Shown here piece by piece: positions 25,433 through 34,080 of a stretch of DNA of 42,054 bases. Positions within the stretch are counted from its first letter, which is position 1, and each line of letters opens with the position of its first letter. The notes beneath the pieces were generated by a model. That model was not told the DNA's origin, searched no databases, and saw only the letters and a list, made by a program, of their open reading frames with translations. A program made the translations under genes and the position numbers. Origin of the DNA: Tepidamorphus sp. (GTDB lineage Bacteria > Pseudomonadota > Alphaproteobacteria > Rhizobiales > Tepidamorphaceae); assembly GCA_028280885.1 (NCBI GenBank), contig JANQKY010000098.1, positions 1 through 42,054 of the forward strand, written 5' to 3'.

Positions 25433-25864
25433 TTAAAATCCGAGCGGGCCCCTGGCCAGCGACAGGCCAAGGACGAGATGGAAGATCGCGTAGATCCCGA
25501 AAGACGTCAGGCAGCCCGAGACGACCGAGGAGATCGGCCGCGTGCCGAGCCGCCAGGTGAGGTAGGTGGCGGCAAGCGCGGTCGCGATGACGAAGCCCAG
25601 TTCGGGCAGGAAGATCGAATAGAGGATCATCACCAGGACTGCCGCGCCGACCTCGACGAAGCGGTTGAACGGCGGCCATTCGGGCGCTGCGTCCGGCTTG
25701 ATGATGATGACGATCGAGGACAGCGCCAGCACACCCGCGATGATCAGCGGAAAGGCCTTGGGGCCAACGGCGTCGGACAGAAAGCTCTCTTCGATGACGA
25801 GGGCGGCCCAGGCGTATCCAAAGGCGAGGATCAGCCCGACCAGGCCGAAGATGCGGTCGCTCAT
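25433..25864 (-). CDS. tctB: tripartite tricarboxylate transporter small permease TctB
   Basis: This 143-residue protein has four predicted membrane spans and the TctB layout, with the characteristic DAVGPKAFPLIIAGVL (GP..FP motif) after the first span. It forms the small membrane subunit with TctA. RBS GGAAGG lies before the ATG. The 135-bp gap between tctC and tctB holds two hairpins. Confidence 0.9.
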   Translation of the reverse strand: MSDRIFGLVGLILAFGYAWAALVIEESFLSDAVGPKAFPLIIAGVLALSSIVIIIKPDAAPEWPPFNRFVEVGAAVLVMILYSIFLPELGFVIATALAATYLTWRLGTRPISSVVSGCLTSFGIYAIFHLVLGLSLARGPLGF

Positions 25865-25938
25865 GGGAACCTTCCTTCAGGCGGAGGCACGCGTGTCGCC
25901 CCCGTCCGAATGCGAGGATTTGCGAAAGAACCGGCGTG

Positions 25939-26003
25939 GGGAAGGCGCGGTTGCCGCGTCTTCCCAATGTGTGGGCCGGTGGTGCGTAAGCCGAAGGGCT
26001 TAC
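25939..26003 (-). terminator. two intercistronic hairpins between tctC and tctB
   Basis: GTAAGCC-N4-GGCTTAC (25986-26003) is a perfect 7-bp hairpin that overlaps the tctC stop codon. GGGAAGGCGCGG-TTG-CCGCGTCTTCCC (25939-25965) is a 12-bp stem with one mismatch and a three-base loop. Neither has a U-tract. They probably protect the tctC mRNA 3' end and lower expression of tctBA, giving excess binding protein. Confidence 0.55.
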
Positions 26004-26989
26004 TTGATGATGCCGATTTCCTTGGAGATGGCCTGGATCTGCGCCACGGAGCCCGCGACGAATTCCTGGAACGCTTCGCCCTGGAGATCGAGCGGGGCAA
26101 GCCCGTTCGCCGCCATCACCTGTTTCCATTCATCGCTGGCATAGAGCTCGGCGATCAGGGTGACCCAGGCGGCATAGGCCTCGTCGGACATCTTGCCCGG
26201 CGCGTAGAAGCCGCGCCAGTTGGCGCCGATCGCGTCGACACCCTGTTCCTTGGCGGTCGGGAAGGAAGCGAACTCACCCGGCAGCCGCTCCGGCGCCAGC
26301 ACGGCGATTACCTTGATGTCGCCGCTATCGACGAAGCCCTTGGCTTCCGAGATGTCGCCGGTAAAGGCCTGGACGGAGCCGGCCAGAAGCTGGGTGACCG
26401 CCTCGCCGCCGCCGTCGAAGGCGATGTATTTGATCGAGCGCACGTCATCAATGCCATAGGCATTGGCCGCGATCAGCACTTTCAGATGATCCCAGCCACC
26501 GACGGCCGAGCCGCCCGCGACCGACACGGAAGTGGGGTCAGCCTTGATCGCGTCGAGCAGTTCGGGAAGCGTGTTGATCGGGCTGTCGGCGGCAACGGCG
26601 ATGACGCCGTAGTCGGCGCCGATCGAGGCGAGCCAGCGGACCTGGTCCATCGTGTTGCCCGGATAGGCGCCCTGGGCAAGCCGCGTCGCGGTGGCGGCCG
26701 ATGCCGCGACGATCAGGTCGTTGTCGTCGTCGCGCTTGTTGACGACCTCGGCAAAGGCCACGCCGCCACCGCCGCCGGCGAGGTTGACCACCTGCATCGT
26801 CTTGTCGAGAAGGCCCTGGTCCTGCAGCGACTTGCCGACCTGACGACAGGTGAAGTCCCAGCCGCCGCCGGGATTGGCCGGCGCGATGCATTCGGGATTT
26901 TCCGGCTTGAAGTCGGCCGCGCCTGCGCCGAGCGCCGACAGGCCGAGGAAGACGGCCGCCACGACGGGGCCGAGTGTTTTGAGTGCCAT
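26000..26989 (-). CDS. tctC: tripartite tricarboxylate transporter binding protein TctC
   Basis: This 329-residue periplasmic protein has a signal peptide ending near GAGAAD (about residue 24). The TTT-family start CIAPANPGGGWDFTCRQ follows, then AGGGGGVAFAEVVN, GGSAVGGWDHLK and AFDGGGEAVTQLLAGSVQAF. It captures the acid for TctAB. It also may act as a signal-partner for the divergent two-component system, as TctC-type proteins do in related systems. GGAGG lies 9 bases before the ATG at 26989. Ligand unknown. Confidence 0.92.
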   Translation of the reverse strand: MALKTLGPVVAAVFLGLSALGAGAADFKPENPECIAPANPGGGWDFTCRQVGKSLQDQGLLDKTMQVVNLAGGGGGVAFAEVVNKRDDDNDLIVAASAATATRLAQGAYPGNTMDQVRWLASIGADYGVIAVAADSPINTLPELLDAIKADPTSVSVAGGSAVGGWDHLKVLIAANAYGIDDVRSIKYIAFDGGGEAVTQLLAGSVQAFTGDISEAKGFVDSGDIKVIAVLAPERLPGEFASFPTAKEQGVDAIGANWRGFYAPGKMSDEAYAAWVTLIAELYASDEWKQVMAANGLAPLDLQGEAFQEFVAGSVAQIQAISKEIGIIK

Positions 26990-27083
26990 GCTGTTTCCTC
27001 CAGATGATCCGGCCGTCTTCGCGACCGGTGTCACCGCCTATCCCGCGCGGATGGCGATTACACGCTTACCGTAGCGGCCAAGT

Positions 27084-27100
27084 CTGTCAGCAACCTGTCA
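27084..27100 (+). promoter_or_regulatory. CTGTCA direct repeats, likely response-regulator site
   Basis: CTGTCA occurs at 27084-27089 and 27095-27100, exactly 11 bp (one DNA turn) apart, midway between the divergent tctC and response-regulator genes. OmpR-family regulators bind direct repeats with this spacing, so this is the best candidate for the operator of the adjacent regulator. A weaker inverted repeat GCAAC/GTTGC (27090-27112) overlaps. Confidence 0.55.
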
Positions 27101-27176
27101 TGGCGATGTTGCCCGGTGCCTGCCGCTTGCGTGTGCGGGACAGTCCGGGCAAGAGTCGGGTGGGAGGAAACGATCC

Positions 27177-27848
27177 GTGCGCCTGCTGCTCGTCGAAGAC
27201 ACTTTTGACATGGCCGAAGCGATCAAGATCCGGCTCGAACGGTCCGGCATCGCCTGCGATCTCGCCGGCACGGTCGACGAGGCGCACGCCTGTCTCGACG
27301 TTCAGGGCTATGACGTGATCGTGCTCGACATCAACCTGCCGGACGGGCTGGGCACCGATCTCCTGAAGGACATGCGGGCGCGGGGCAACCGGACGCCGGT
27401 CCTGGTGCTGACGGCGGAATTTTCGGTCGACGACCGGGTCTCGACGCTCAATTCCGGCGCCGACGACTATCTGATCAAGCCCTTCGACCAGCGTGAGCTG
27501 GAGGCGCGCATCCGTGCGCTGGTGCGGCGCGAGCAGCGCGACAAGGCCGAGGAACTGACGCTCGGCGACATCACCTTCAATGCGTCCGCCCATGTTGCCC
27601 GCCGCGACGATGCGCCGATCAGCCTGACGCGCCGCGAGTTCTCGCTTCTGGAACTGCTCATTCGCAACCGGGGCAGGGCGGTCGGCAAGGAACGGCTGTT
27701 CGAGGGCATCTTCAGCTTCGACGACGCCGATGTCAGCATGAACGCGCTGGAACTCTATATCGCCCGCCTGCGCAAGAAGCTTGCCGGCAGCGCGGTCCGC
27801 ATCGAGACGATCAGGGGTGTCGGCTACAAGCTGGAAGCCGATGGCTAG
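27177..27848 (+). CDS. OmpR-family response regulator (TctD-like)
   Basis: This 223-residue protein has a receiver domain with the phospho-acceptor D51 (VIVLDINLPDG), the acidic pair E7/D8 (LLVEDTF), Thr/Lys in VLTAEF and YLIKPFD, and a C-terminal winged helix (about 125-220; LTRREFSLLELLIRNRG, LRKKL, IETIRGVGYKLEA). The start is a GTG with GGGAGGAAAC upstream. It overlaps the kinase gene by eight bases. It probably activates the divergent tctCBA operon by binding CTGTCA repeats; this is the TctD arrangement known from citrate-type TTT systems. Confidence 0.92.
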   Translation: MRLLLVEDTFDMAEAIKIRLERSGIACDLAGTVDEAHACLDVQGYDVIVLDINLPDGLGTDLLKDMRARGNRTPVLVLTAEFSVDDRVSTLNSGADDYLIKPFDQRELEARIRALVRREQRDKAEELTLGDITFNASAHVARRDDAPISLTRREFSLLELLIRNRGRAVGKERLFEGIFSFDDADVSMNALELYIARLRKKLAGSAVRIETIRGVGYKLEADG

Positions 27849-29247
27849 CCGGGTGCACGGCGCTTCGGCCTCGTCGCTGACGGCGCGGGTTGCGCTCGGT
27901 GTCGCGCTTTTGCTGGTGATCGGTGGCGTCATCGTCGCGGCAGCCGCCTTCGCCTATGGCCGGGAAGGCGCGCGCAGCGCCTATGACCGGCTGCTGCTCG
28001 GCGCGGCCAGCGATATCGCCTCGGCCATCACCGTGCAGGACGGGAAGCCGGTGCTGGACCTGCCGGTCTCGGCCTTCGAACTGCTGGCGCTCGCCCCCGA
28101 CGACCGGATCGGCTACCGGATCATCGGCCCGGACGGCGCGACACTCACCGGCTATGACGAGATCGCGCTGCCATCCGGCCGGCGCGGCACCCGGAACGGC
28201 TTCTTTGACGGCGATTTCTTCGGCGAGCCGGCGCGGTTTGCCGTCGTCTCCAAGCGCTTCGCCGAGCGGACCTTCACCGGTACCGTCGTGGTCGTCGTCG
28301 GCCAGACGCTGCGCGCCCGCACGGAGATGGCCTATGACATCACCCGCAAGGCGCTCTACGTGCTTGCCGCCTCGGGCCTGGCGATGGCCTTGCTCGCCGC
28401 CGTCGTCGTCCGCGCGGTCTTCCGCCCGCTGAATGCCATCGCCGCCGGCCTTACATCCCGCGACCCGCATGACCTGACGCCGCTGGACACGTCCGTGCCC
28501 CGCGAGACGGCGGTGATGATCCAGGCGCTTAACGGCTTCATGGCGCGGCTCGACCGCCAGATGGGCACCATGCGCCATCTGATCTCCGATACCGCCCATC
28601 AGTTGCGAACGCCCGTCGCGGCGCTCAGGGCGCAGGCCGACCTGTTCGCCGAGGAAACCGATCCGGGCCGCCGCGAGCGCATCGCCTCGCGCTTGCAGGC
28701 GCGCTCGACCAGCCTCGGTCATCTGCTCGACCAGTTGCTGAGCCAGGCGCTGGTGATCCACAGAGGCGACGCGGCCCGGCGCGAGCGCATCGACTTGAGA
28801 GCCATCGCCCTCGACGTTTTCGAGGAAGGCGACCATGCCGTCCTCTATCCGCAGGCCGAAATCGCGCTCGATCTGGGTAACAGGCCGGTCGAGATCCTCG
28901 GCGACGAGCCCTCCCTGAAGGAGGCGGTCAAGAACCTCCTGAGCAACGCGTTGAAACATGGCCGTCCGCCCGTCCGGATGGGAACGACGCTCGACGCCGG
29001 CCGGGCGTCCATCTGGGTCCTTGATGCCGGTTGCGGACCGGACGCGGAGACGCTTGCGGGCCTGGGCAAGCGGTTCGCCGGCCCTTCCCAGTCGCGCCAG
29101 AGCAGCTCCGGGCTCGGCCTGGCGATCGCCCATTCGGTCGCCGGCTCCTTCGGCGGCGAACTGGTCCTGTCGGCGGCGGAGGGCGGCTTCAGGGCCGCGC
29201 TGACCTTTCCGGCCGTCCTGCCGACACCGGCCGGGGACGCGGAATGA
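27841..29247 (+). CDS. sensor histidine kinase (TctE-like)
   Basis: This 468-residue inner-membrane kinase has two membrane spans (about 15-37 and 170-195) around a periplasmic 2CSK_N-type sensor domain. A HAMP-like linker follows (about 195-245), then HisKA with His253 (TAHQLRTPVAAL) and an HATPase domain (NLLSNALKHG, DAGCGP, SSGLGLAIA) near the C terminus. All kinase boxes are complete. It overlaps the response-regulator gene by eight bases and the next gene by ATGA, forming one three-gene signalling operon. The sensor domain probably receives a signal through the binding protein gene that follows, or through TctC. Confidence 0.9.
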   Translation: MASRVHGASASSLTARVALGVALLLVIGGVIVAAAAFAYGREGARSAYDRLLLGAASDIASAITVQDGKPVLDLPVSAFELLALAPDDRIGYRIIGPDGATLTGYDEIALPSGRRGTRNGFFDGDFFGEPARFAVVSKRFAERTFTGTVVVVVGQTLRARTEMAYDITRKALYVLAASGLAMALLAAVVVRAVFRPLNAIAAGLTSRDPHDLTPLDTSVPRETAVMIQALNGFMARLDRQMGTMRHLISDTAHQLRTPVAALRAQADLFAEETDPGRRERIASRLQARSTSLGHLLDQLLSQALVIHRGDAARRERIDLRAIALDVFEEGDHAVLYPQAEIALDLGNRPVEILGDEPSLKEAVKNLLSNALKHGRPPVRMGTTLDAGRASIWVLDAGCGPDAETLAGLGKRFAGPSQSRQSSSGLGLAIAHSVAGSFGGELVLSAAEGGFRAALTFPAVLPTPAGDAE

Positions 29248-30305
29248 GACGCGTCCGCTCGCTGATCCTGTGCGGTATGGCGCTTTTCGCGGCAACGGGC
29301 GCGATCGCGCAGGAGGTCGTCGAACGACTCGGCCCCGAAACCGCGGATCAGACGCTCGTCATCCGCTCGACCACCGACATCGCCGTGTTTCGGCCCGTGG
29401 TCGCGCTGTTCCTGGAGGCCCGCCCCGACCTTCGGGTCCACTACGAGCAATGGGGCTCCAACGACCTGCACCGCCTGTCCCGCGCGGACTGCCGCGCCAG
29501 GCGGCCCGGCGCCGATGTCGTCATCAGTTCCGGCGTTCACCAGATGGTGCAACTGGTCAACGAGGCCTGCGCGGCCGCCTATGTCTCGCGCGAGACCGAG
29601 CGGCTGCCGGCGGCCCTGAAATGGCGCGACGAGCTCTGGGGCATCACCCGCGAGCCGGCGGTGATCGTCTATAACCGCGAACTGGTGCCGGACGCTGACA
29701 TTCCGCGCACGCGGTTCGATCTCCTCGATCTCCTCCGGCCCGCCGACAGCGCCTATGCCGGGCGGGTCGCGACCTACGATATCGAACAGTCGGGGCTCGG
29801 CTATCTGTTCGCCTTTTCCGACGCGCGCGAGGCGACCACCTTCGGCGCCCTGCAGGAATCCTTCGGCCGCACCGGCGCGGTCTCCACCTGCTGTTCGGCC
29901 GACCTCATCAAGGGCGTCGCGGAGGGCCGCTATCTGATCGCTTATAACGTCCTGGGCTCCTATGCGCAGAGCGTCCAGCGCCAGGACGACCGCGTCGGCA
30001 TGATCCTGCCGTCGGACTACACGCTGGTGCTGTCGCGGGCGCTGATGGTGCCAAGGCACGCCGAAAACGGCGAGGGCGCCACCGAATTCCTCGATTTCCT
30101 GCTGTCGGGCGCCGGGCGCAGGGCCCTGCGCGACGCACTGCTGATCAGCCCCGTGCTCGACCGGGAGGAGGGCGGGGAGGGCGAAGGCGTGAGCCCCACC
30201 GTGCTGCGGCCGATCGGCCTGTCGCCGTCCCTGCTCGTGGCGCTCGACAAGCACACCCGCGAAACCTTCATGCGGCGCTGGCGGGCGACCTTTCCCGGCG
30301 AGTGA
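29244..30305 (+). CDS. periplasmic binding protein coupled to the two-component system
   Basis: This 353-residue exported protein has a signal peptide (MRRVRSLILCGMALFAATGAIAQ, 23 residues). The rest resembles the iron/ABC-type extracellular solute-binding fold (TLVIRSTTDIAVFRPVVALFL, GADVVISSGVHQMVQLVNE, AVIVYNRELVPD). Its start overlaps the kinase stop as ATGA, and there is no ABC permease or ATPase nearby. This suggests a sensory accessory protein that presents ligand to the kinase, as known for several binding proteins attached to histidine kinase operons. An extended upstream frame lies inside the kinase gene and is rejected. Ligand unknown; the cysteine pair STCCSADL is notable. Confidence 0.85.
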   Translation: MRRVRSLILCGMALFAATGAIAQEVVERLGPETADQTLVIRSTTDIAVFRPVVALFLEARPDLRVHYEQWGSNDLHRLSRADCRARRPGADVVISSGVHQMVQLVNEACAAAYVSRETERLPAALKWRDELWGITREPAVIVYNRELVPDADIPRTRFDLLDLLRPADSAYAGRVATYDIEQSGLGYLFAFSDAREATTFGALQESFGRTGAVSTCCSADLIKGVAEGRYLIAYNVLGSYAQSVQRQDDRVGMILPSDYTLVLSRALMVPRHAENGEGATEFLDFLLSGAGRRALRDALLISPVLDREEGGEGEGVSPTVLRPIGLSPSLLVALDKHTRETFMRRWRATFPGE

Positions 30306-30345
30306 GTATCGGCTGCGCGCGCGCCTGTCGCGAGCCGTTTCCCGC

Positions 30346-31122
30346 TCAGGTCGCCAGGTTCGGAAACAGCGTCGTCGCCCGCGCGCGCCAGTGCGGCGCC
30401 GTCGTCCAGTGCGATATGCTCGCGTGCGCGGCGCCCACCGCCCGGCAGCAGGCCCAGGCAAGCGCGACATTGCACGAGACCGCCGGGCAAAGCCCCCGGT
30501 CCGCGCCGGCCAGCATCGGGCCAAGCGTCGCCATGCCGGTGCCGAGCATCAGGATCGCATCGACATCGGCCCGCGAGAGCCGCTCGTAAGCACGAAGCAC
30601 GCCGGCGCCGGGCATGGCGTAGATCGGATGAAAAGCATCCTCTTCGAGGTCCGGCCCCTGCTTTTCGACGACGTCGAAGCCCCTGGCCTGCCAATAGGCG
30701 GTCGAGCGGGCATTCAGGCTGTCGGGATAGGGCGATAAGAGGCCGATCCGCTCAGCACCCATCGCCCTGAGCGCCGCGACGGAGGCGATCGCAGCGGTCA
30801 GGCAGGGACAGCCGAGGCGGTCCTCCGTTTCGGCGACAATGCGATCCTCGGCCGCAGCGCCGATCAGATAGGACGCGCCGGTGCAGGCGACCGCGATGGC
30901 ATCGATCGGGGCGTTGGCGAAACGCTCGGCGGTCTCGGCAAACTTTGTCGTGTAGTCGACCAGCCGCTCTTCGATCGTCGCGAGGTCGGAGGTCAGCCGG
31001 GCGTTCAACAGCGACCAGCCGGGCGGCATCAGCGCCCAGAGTTCCGGCTCGACCGTCGTGTTGGCCTGGGGCGTCAGCACGCCGATCAGCCCCGCCTTGC
31101 CGTAGTCATTCAGTTGCGCCAT
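30346..31122 (-). CDS. Asp/Glu racemase superfamily protein, maleate isomerase/AMDase-like
   Basis: This 258-residue protein belongs to the Asp/Glu racemase superfamily branch that holds maleate cis-trans isomerase and arylmalonate decarboxylase. The N-terminal LTPQANTTVEPELW and the first active-site loop AVACTGASYLIG with Cys80 are clear. At the second active-site loop it reads LMLGTGMATLGP (about 192-202), so the second catalytic Cys expected of isomerases is replaced. It is the last gene after dctM of the third TRAP operon (9-bp gap). A role in converting the imported acid, or as an arylmalonate-like decarboxylase with swapped Cys, is possible. Function open. Confidence 0.8.
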   Translation of the reverse strand: MAQLNDYGKAGLIGVLTPQANTTVEPELWALMPPGWSLLNARLTSDLATIEERLVDYTTKFAETAERFANAPIDAIAVACTGASYLIGAAAEDRIVAETEDRLGCPCLTAAIASVAALRAMGAERIGLLSPYPDSLNARSTAYWQARGFDVVEKQGPDLEEDAFHPIYAMPGAGVLRAYERLSRADVDAILMLGTGMATLGPMLAGADRGLCPAVSCNVALAWACCRAVGAAHASISHWTTAPHWRARATTLFPNLAT

Positions 31123-31131
31123 CGCGTTCCC

Positions 31132-32445
31132 TCAAAGCCAGCCGAGCGCGTCCGGCAGCCACAGGCTGAGACCCGGCAGGAAGGTCAGCAGCATCAGCCG
31201 GGCGAGATCGGCGAAGAAGAACGGCACCACGCCGCGGAAGATCGTGCCGAGCGGCAGGTCCTTCGCCATGCCGTGCAGCACGAAGACGTTGATGCCGATC
31301 GGCGGCGTGATCATGCCCAGTTCGATGACGACGATATTGATCACGCCCCACCAGATCGGATCGTAGCCGAGCCCGATGATCAGCGGATAGACGAAGGGCA
31401 GCGTCAGCACCATCGCGGCGATCGTGTCGAAGATCGAGCCGAGGATCAGGAAGAATACCTGCAACAGCAGGATCACCACGATCGGCGGCAGGCCGAGGCT
31501 CTCGATCCAGGCGACGGTGGCGCCGGGAAGGCCCGACAGGGTGGCGAAATAGGAGAACACCGACGCGCCGATGATGATCATGAAGATCAGGCCGGTATTC
31601 GACGCGGTTTCCCCAAGGCTTGCCAGGAAGTTGCGCTGGGTCAGGCGCTTGCGGAAGACGGTCAGCAGAAGCGCCACCGACGCGCCGACCGAGGCGGCCT
31701 CGCTGACGGTGAAGATGCCCGAATAGATGCCGCCCGAAACGACGACGGCCAGCAAGACGATGGCCCAGCTCTGGCGCGTGACGCGCAGGCGCTCGCCCCA
31801 GTTGGCCCTGCGCCCGATCGGGGCCGCGTCCGGGTTCAGCCGAACGGCGATGCCGACGGCGATGAAATAGAAGGCGACGGCCAGAAGGCCCGGAATGATC
31901 GCGGCCAGGAACAGCGCGATGATCGAGTTCTCGGTGAGGATCGCATAGAGGATCATCACCACCGAGGGCGGGATGATCATGCCGAGCGTGCCGCCGGCGG
32001 CGATCGAGCCCGAGGCGAGCGTCTTCGCATAGCCGCGCTGCAGCATTTCGGGCAGGGCGATGCGCGCCATCGTCGCCGCGGTCGCGACGGATGAGCCGCA
32101 GACCGCCCCGAAGCCGGCGCAGGCGCCGATCGTGGCGAAGATCAGTCCGCCGCGACGATGGCCGAGATAGACGTAAGCGAGCCGGTAGAGTTCGCCGGAC
32201 AGCCCGCCGATATGGGCAAGGTTGCCCATCAGCAGGAACATCGCGATAACCGCCAGCCCCTCCGCCGACATCGCCGCCGACGGCTCGGTGGCAAGCAGGG
32301 TCAGCGCCGGACCAAATCCGATGATCAGCCCCGTGCCGACGACCCCGACCACCCCCATGGCGATGCCCACCGGCACCTGCAGGAGGATCAGCACGAACAT
32401 CGCGGCGAGGCCGGCAAGCCCGGTGGCGAGCGGATCGGTGGTCAC
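31132..32445 (-). CDS. dctM: TRAP transporter large permease (DctM)
   Basis: This 437-residue DctM has about twelve spans with LLQVPVGIAMGVVGVVG, ACAGFGAVCGSSVATAATM, GGTLGMIIPPSVVMILYA, and near the end IELGMITPPIGINVFVLHG. It is the transmembrane core of the third TRAP system. The ATG overlaps the dctQ stop as ATGA. GSIFDTIAAMVLTLPF corresponds to the usual conserved loop. Confidence 0.93.
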   Translation of the reverse strand: MTTDPLATGLAGLAAMFVLILLQVPVGIAMGVVGVVGTGLIIGFGPALTLLATEPSAAMSAEGLAVIAMFLLMGNLAHIGGLSGELYRLAYVYLGHRRGGLIFATIGACAGFGAVCGSSVATAATMARIALPEMLQRGYAKTLASGSIAAGGTLGMIIPPSVVMILYAILTENSIIALFLAAIIPGLLAVAFYFIAVGIAVRLNPDAAPIGRRANWGERLRVTRQSWAIVLLAVVVSGGIYSGIFTVSEAASVGASVALLLTVFRKRLTQRNFLASLGETASNTGLIFMIIIGASVFSYFATLSGLPGATVAWIESLGLPPIVVILLLQVFFLILGSIFDTIAAMVLTLPFVYPLIIGLGYDPIWWGVINIVVIELGMITPPIGINVFVLHGMAKDLPLGTIFRGVVPFFFADLARLMLLTFLPGLSLWLPDALGWL

Positions 32446-32996
32446 CGGGCTTCAGCGCCTTCCAGCGTATCGTCGGCGAAGCTGCCAAGCCCGCTCGGTC
32501 GGCCGAAGATCGCCGCGCGCGTCCAGGCATAGGCGACGAAGGCCTGCACCGGCACGCACAGCGCCATGATCGCGGTCACCAGCCACCACCATGGGGCGAG
32601 CGGAATGCCGATGGTCCGCGTGGTGCGGCCGCCGGCGCCGTAATTGGCGGTGAGCGCGATGAACTGCCAGACCAGCACCGCGAAGAAGGCAAGCGTCAGG
32701 ACGGCCGCGAAGGCTTCCAGCACGGCGTTGACGCGCCGCCCGCCGGCCTTGCCGAGAAAGCGCACGGTGATGTTGGTCTGGCGCAACAGCCCGGCCGGGA
32801 AGCAGCTGGCGATCACGATCGGGAAGACCACCTCGCCATAGTCGCTGAAGCCGGTCACGCGCGGCAGGTCCAGATACCGCGCGGACCCGTCATAGAAGAT
32901 CAAGAGCGCCATGACGACCAGGCCGCAAAAGCCGATCAGCGCGACCGTCTGGGTAATCCGGTCGAGCCGGGCGGCAAGCGCGGCCGTGCCGCCCAT
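32442..32996 (-). CDS. dctQ: TRAP transporter small permease (DctQ)
   Basis: This 184-residue protein has four predicted spans, but the canonical DctQ motif is altered: after span one it reads YDGSARYLDLPRVTGFSDYG instead of the ARY.FN.P.TW.E form seen in the other two systems. The central RQTNITVRFL matches the H/N-I-x-V part. It is somewhat longer at the C terminus, with an acidic tail. Position between dctP (16 bp) and dctM (overlap) makes the assignment firm. Confidence 0.88.
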   Translation of the reverse strand: MGGTAALAARLDRITQTVALIGFCGLVVMALLIFYDGSARYLDLPRVTGFSDYGEVVFPIVIASCFPAGLLRQTNITVRFLGKAGGRRVNAVLEAFAAVLTLAFFAVLVWQFIALTANYGAGGRTTRTIGIPLAPWWWLVTAIMALCVPVQAFVAYAWTRAAIFGRPSGLGSFADDTLEGAEAR

Positions 32997-33012
32997 CAGC
33001 TATTGTCCCCCA

Positions 33013-34023
33013 TCAGCTTTCGCCCCGCATCTCTTTCAGGAGCTTCACCGCCGCATCATAGACAGCCTGGCCGTTCGGCGTTTCGGCGATCCAGGCCTCG
33101 TGCACGGCCTGGGTGCGGGCGGCGTAGTCGGCAAGCTGCTCCTTGCTCGGCTCGACCATCTCGATGCGGCCCTCGGTCTTCACGTCATCGCGGATGCTGC
33201 TGCCGAGTTCGGTATAGGCATCGCCACCGGCCCTGGCCATTGCCATGCCACCATGTTCCATCACGGCGGCCTTGGCGTTGTCCGACAGGCTGTCCCACTT
33301 GGCCTTGTTCATCAACAGCAGGAAGGGGATGGTCCCGGTCGGCACGGCGTAGGACTGGTCGACCAGCGGCATCGTCTTGAAGGTGCGCATGCCGGTCCAG
33401 CCCTGGATGGCGCCGTCGATGGTGCCGCGGTTCAGGCCCTCGTTCATTTCCGCCGAGCTCAGCGTCTGCGGCGCGGCGCCGAAGGCTTCCAGCCAGGAGG
33501 CGTGGATGCCGCCGACCGAGCGGATCTTCTTGTTCTTCAGATCATCGAGGCTGGAGATCTTGCTCTTCAGGAAGATCGCGTTCGGTTCGGTCGAGAAGAA
33601 GCCGACGACATGGACGCCGTCGAAGCCCGTCAGCAGGCCCATTTCATGCAGCTTCCAGCCGATGACGGAGGCCTCTTCGGCGGTTTCGAACAGGAAGGGC
33701 AGCTCGAACAGGCCCATTTCCGGGAACTGGCCGGCCGTGTAGCCCGGCAGCACCCAGGTGACGTCGGCAACGCCGTTCTGCACCAGCTCGAACTGTTTGA
33801 ACGGGCTCTTGCCGAGCGTGCCGCCCCAGAAACCCTGCAGGCGGACGTCGTCGCCGGCCTCGTCCGCGACCGCTTCCATCCAGGGCTTGATCACCCGGGA
33901 AACGCCGACGCTCTTTTCGGGCACGAAGGCGCCGACCTTGATCAGGTCCTGCGCCATGGCAGCCGAGGCGGCCAGTCCCGCGCCGAAGGCGATGGCGCCC
34001 AGCAGTGCTTTCAGTCGTCTCAT
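33013..34023 (-). CDS. dctP: TRAP substrate-binding protein (DctP)
   Basis: This 336-residue periplasmic protein has a signal peptide ending near SAAMAQ (about residue 24). The DctP core is evident: FWGGTLGKSPFKQFELVQNG, the LFELPFLFETAEEA segment, the substrate arginine in NKKIRSVGG (about R168) and GTIDGAIQGW. GGGAGAG precedes the ATG. It captures the acid for the third TRAP system. It follows the monooxygenase gene by 57 bp, so monooxygenase, transporter and racemase-type enzyme are probably one operon under GntR control. Ligand unknown. Confidence 0.9.
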   Translation of the reverse strand: MRRLKALLGAIAFGAGLAASAAMAQDLIKVGAFVPEKSVGVSRVIKPWMEAVADEAGDDVRLQGFWGGTLGKSPFKQFELVQNGVADVTWVLPGYTAGQFPEMGLFELPFLFETAEEASVIGWKLHEMGLLTGFDGVHVVGFFSTEPNAIFLKSKISSLDDLKNKKIRSVGGIHASWLEAFGAAPQTLSSAEMNEGLNRGTIDGAIQGWTGMRTFKTMPLVDQSYAVPTGTIPFLLLMNKAKWDSLSDNAKAAVMEHGGMAMARAGGDAYTELGSSIRDDVKTEGRIEMVEPSKEQLADYAARTQAVHEAWIAETPNGQAVYDAAVKLLKEMRGES

Positions 34024-34080
34024 CAGTCTCTCCCTCTGCGGTCGGTTCTTGGTTGGTTTGGTTGTTAAGCTATGTCCCGG

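Noticed and set aside
24734..27007. 757-codon plus-strand open frame over tctA/tctB/tctC
   Set aside because: Shadow of three well-supported TTT genes.
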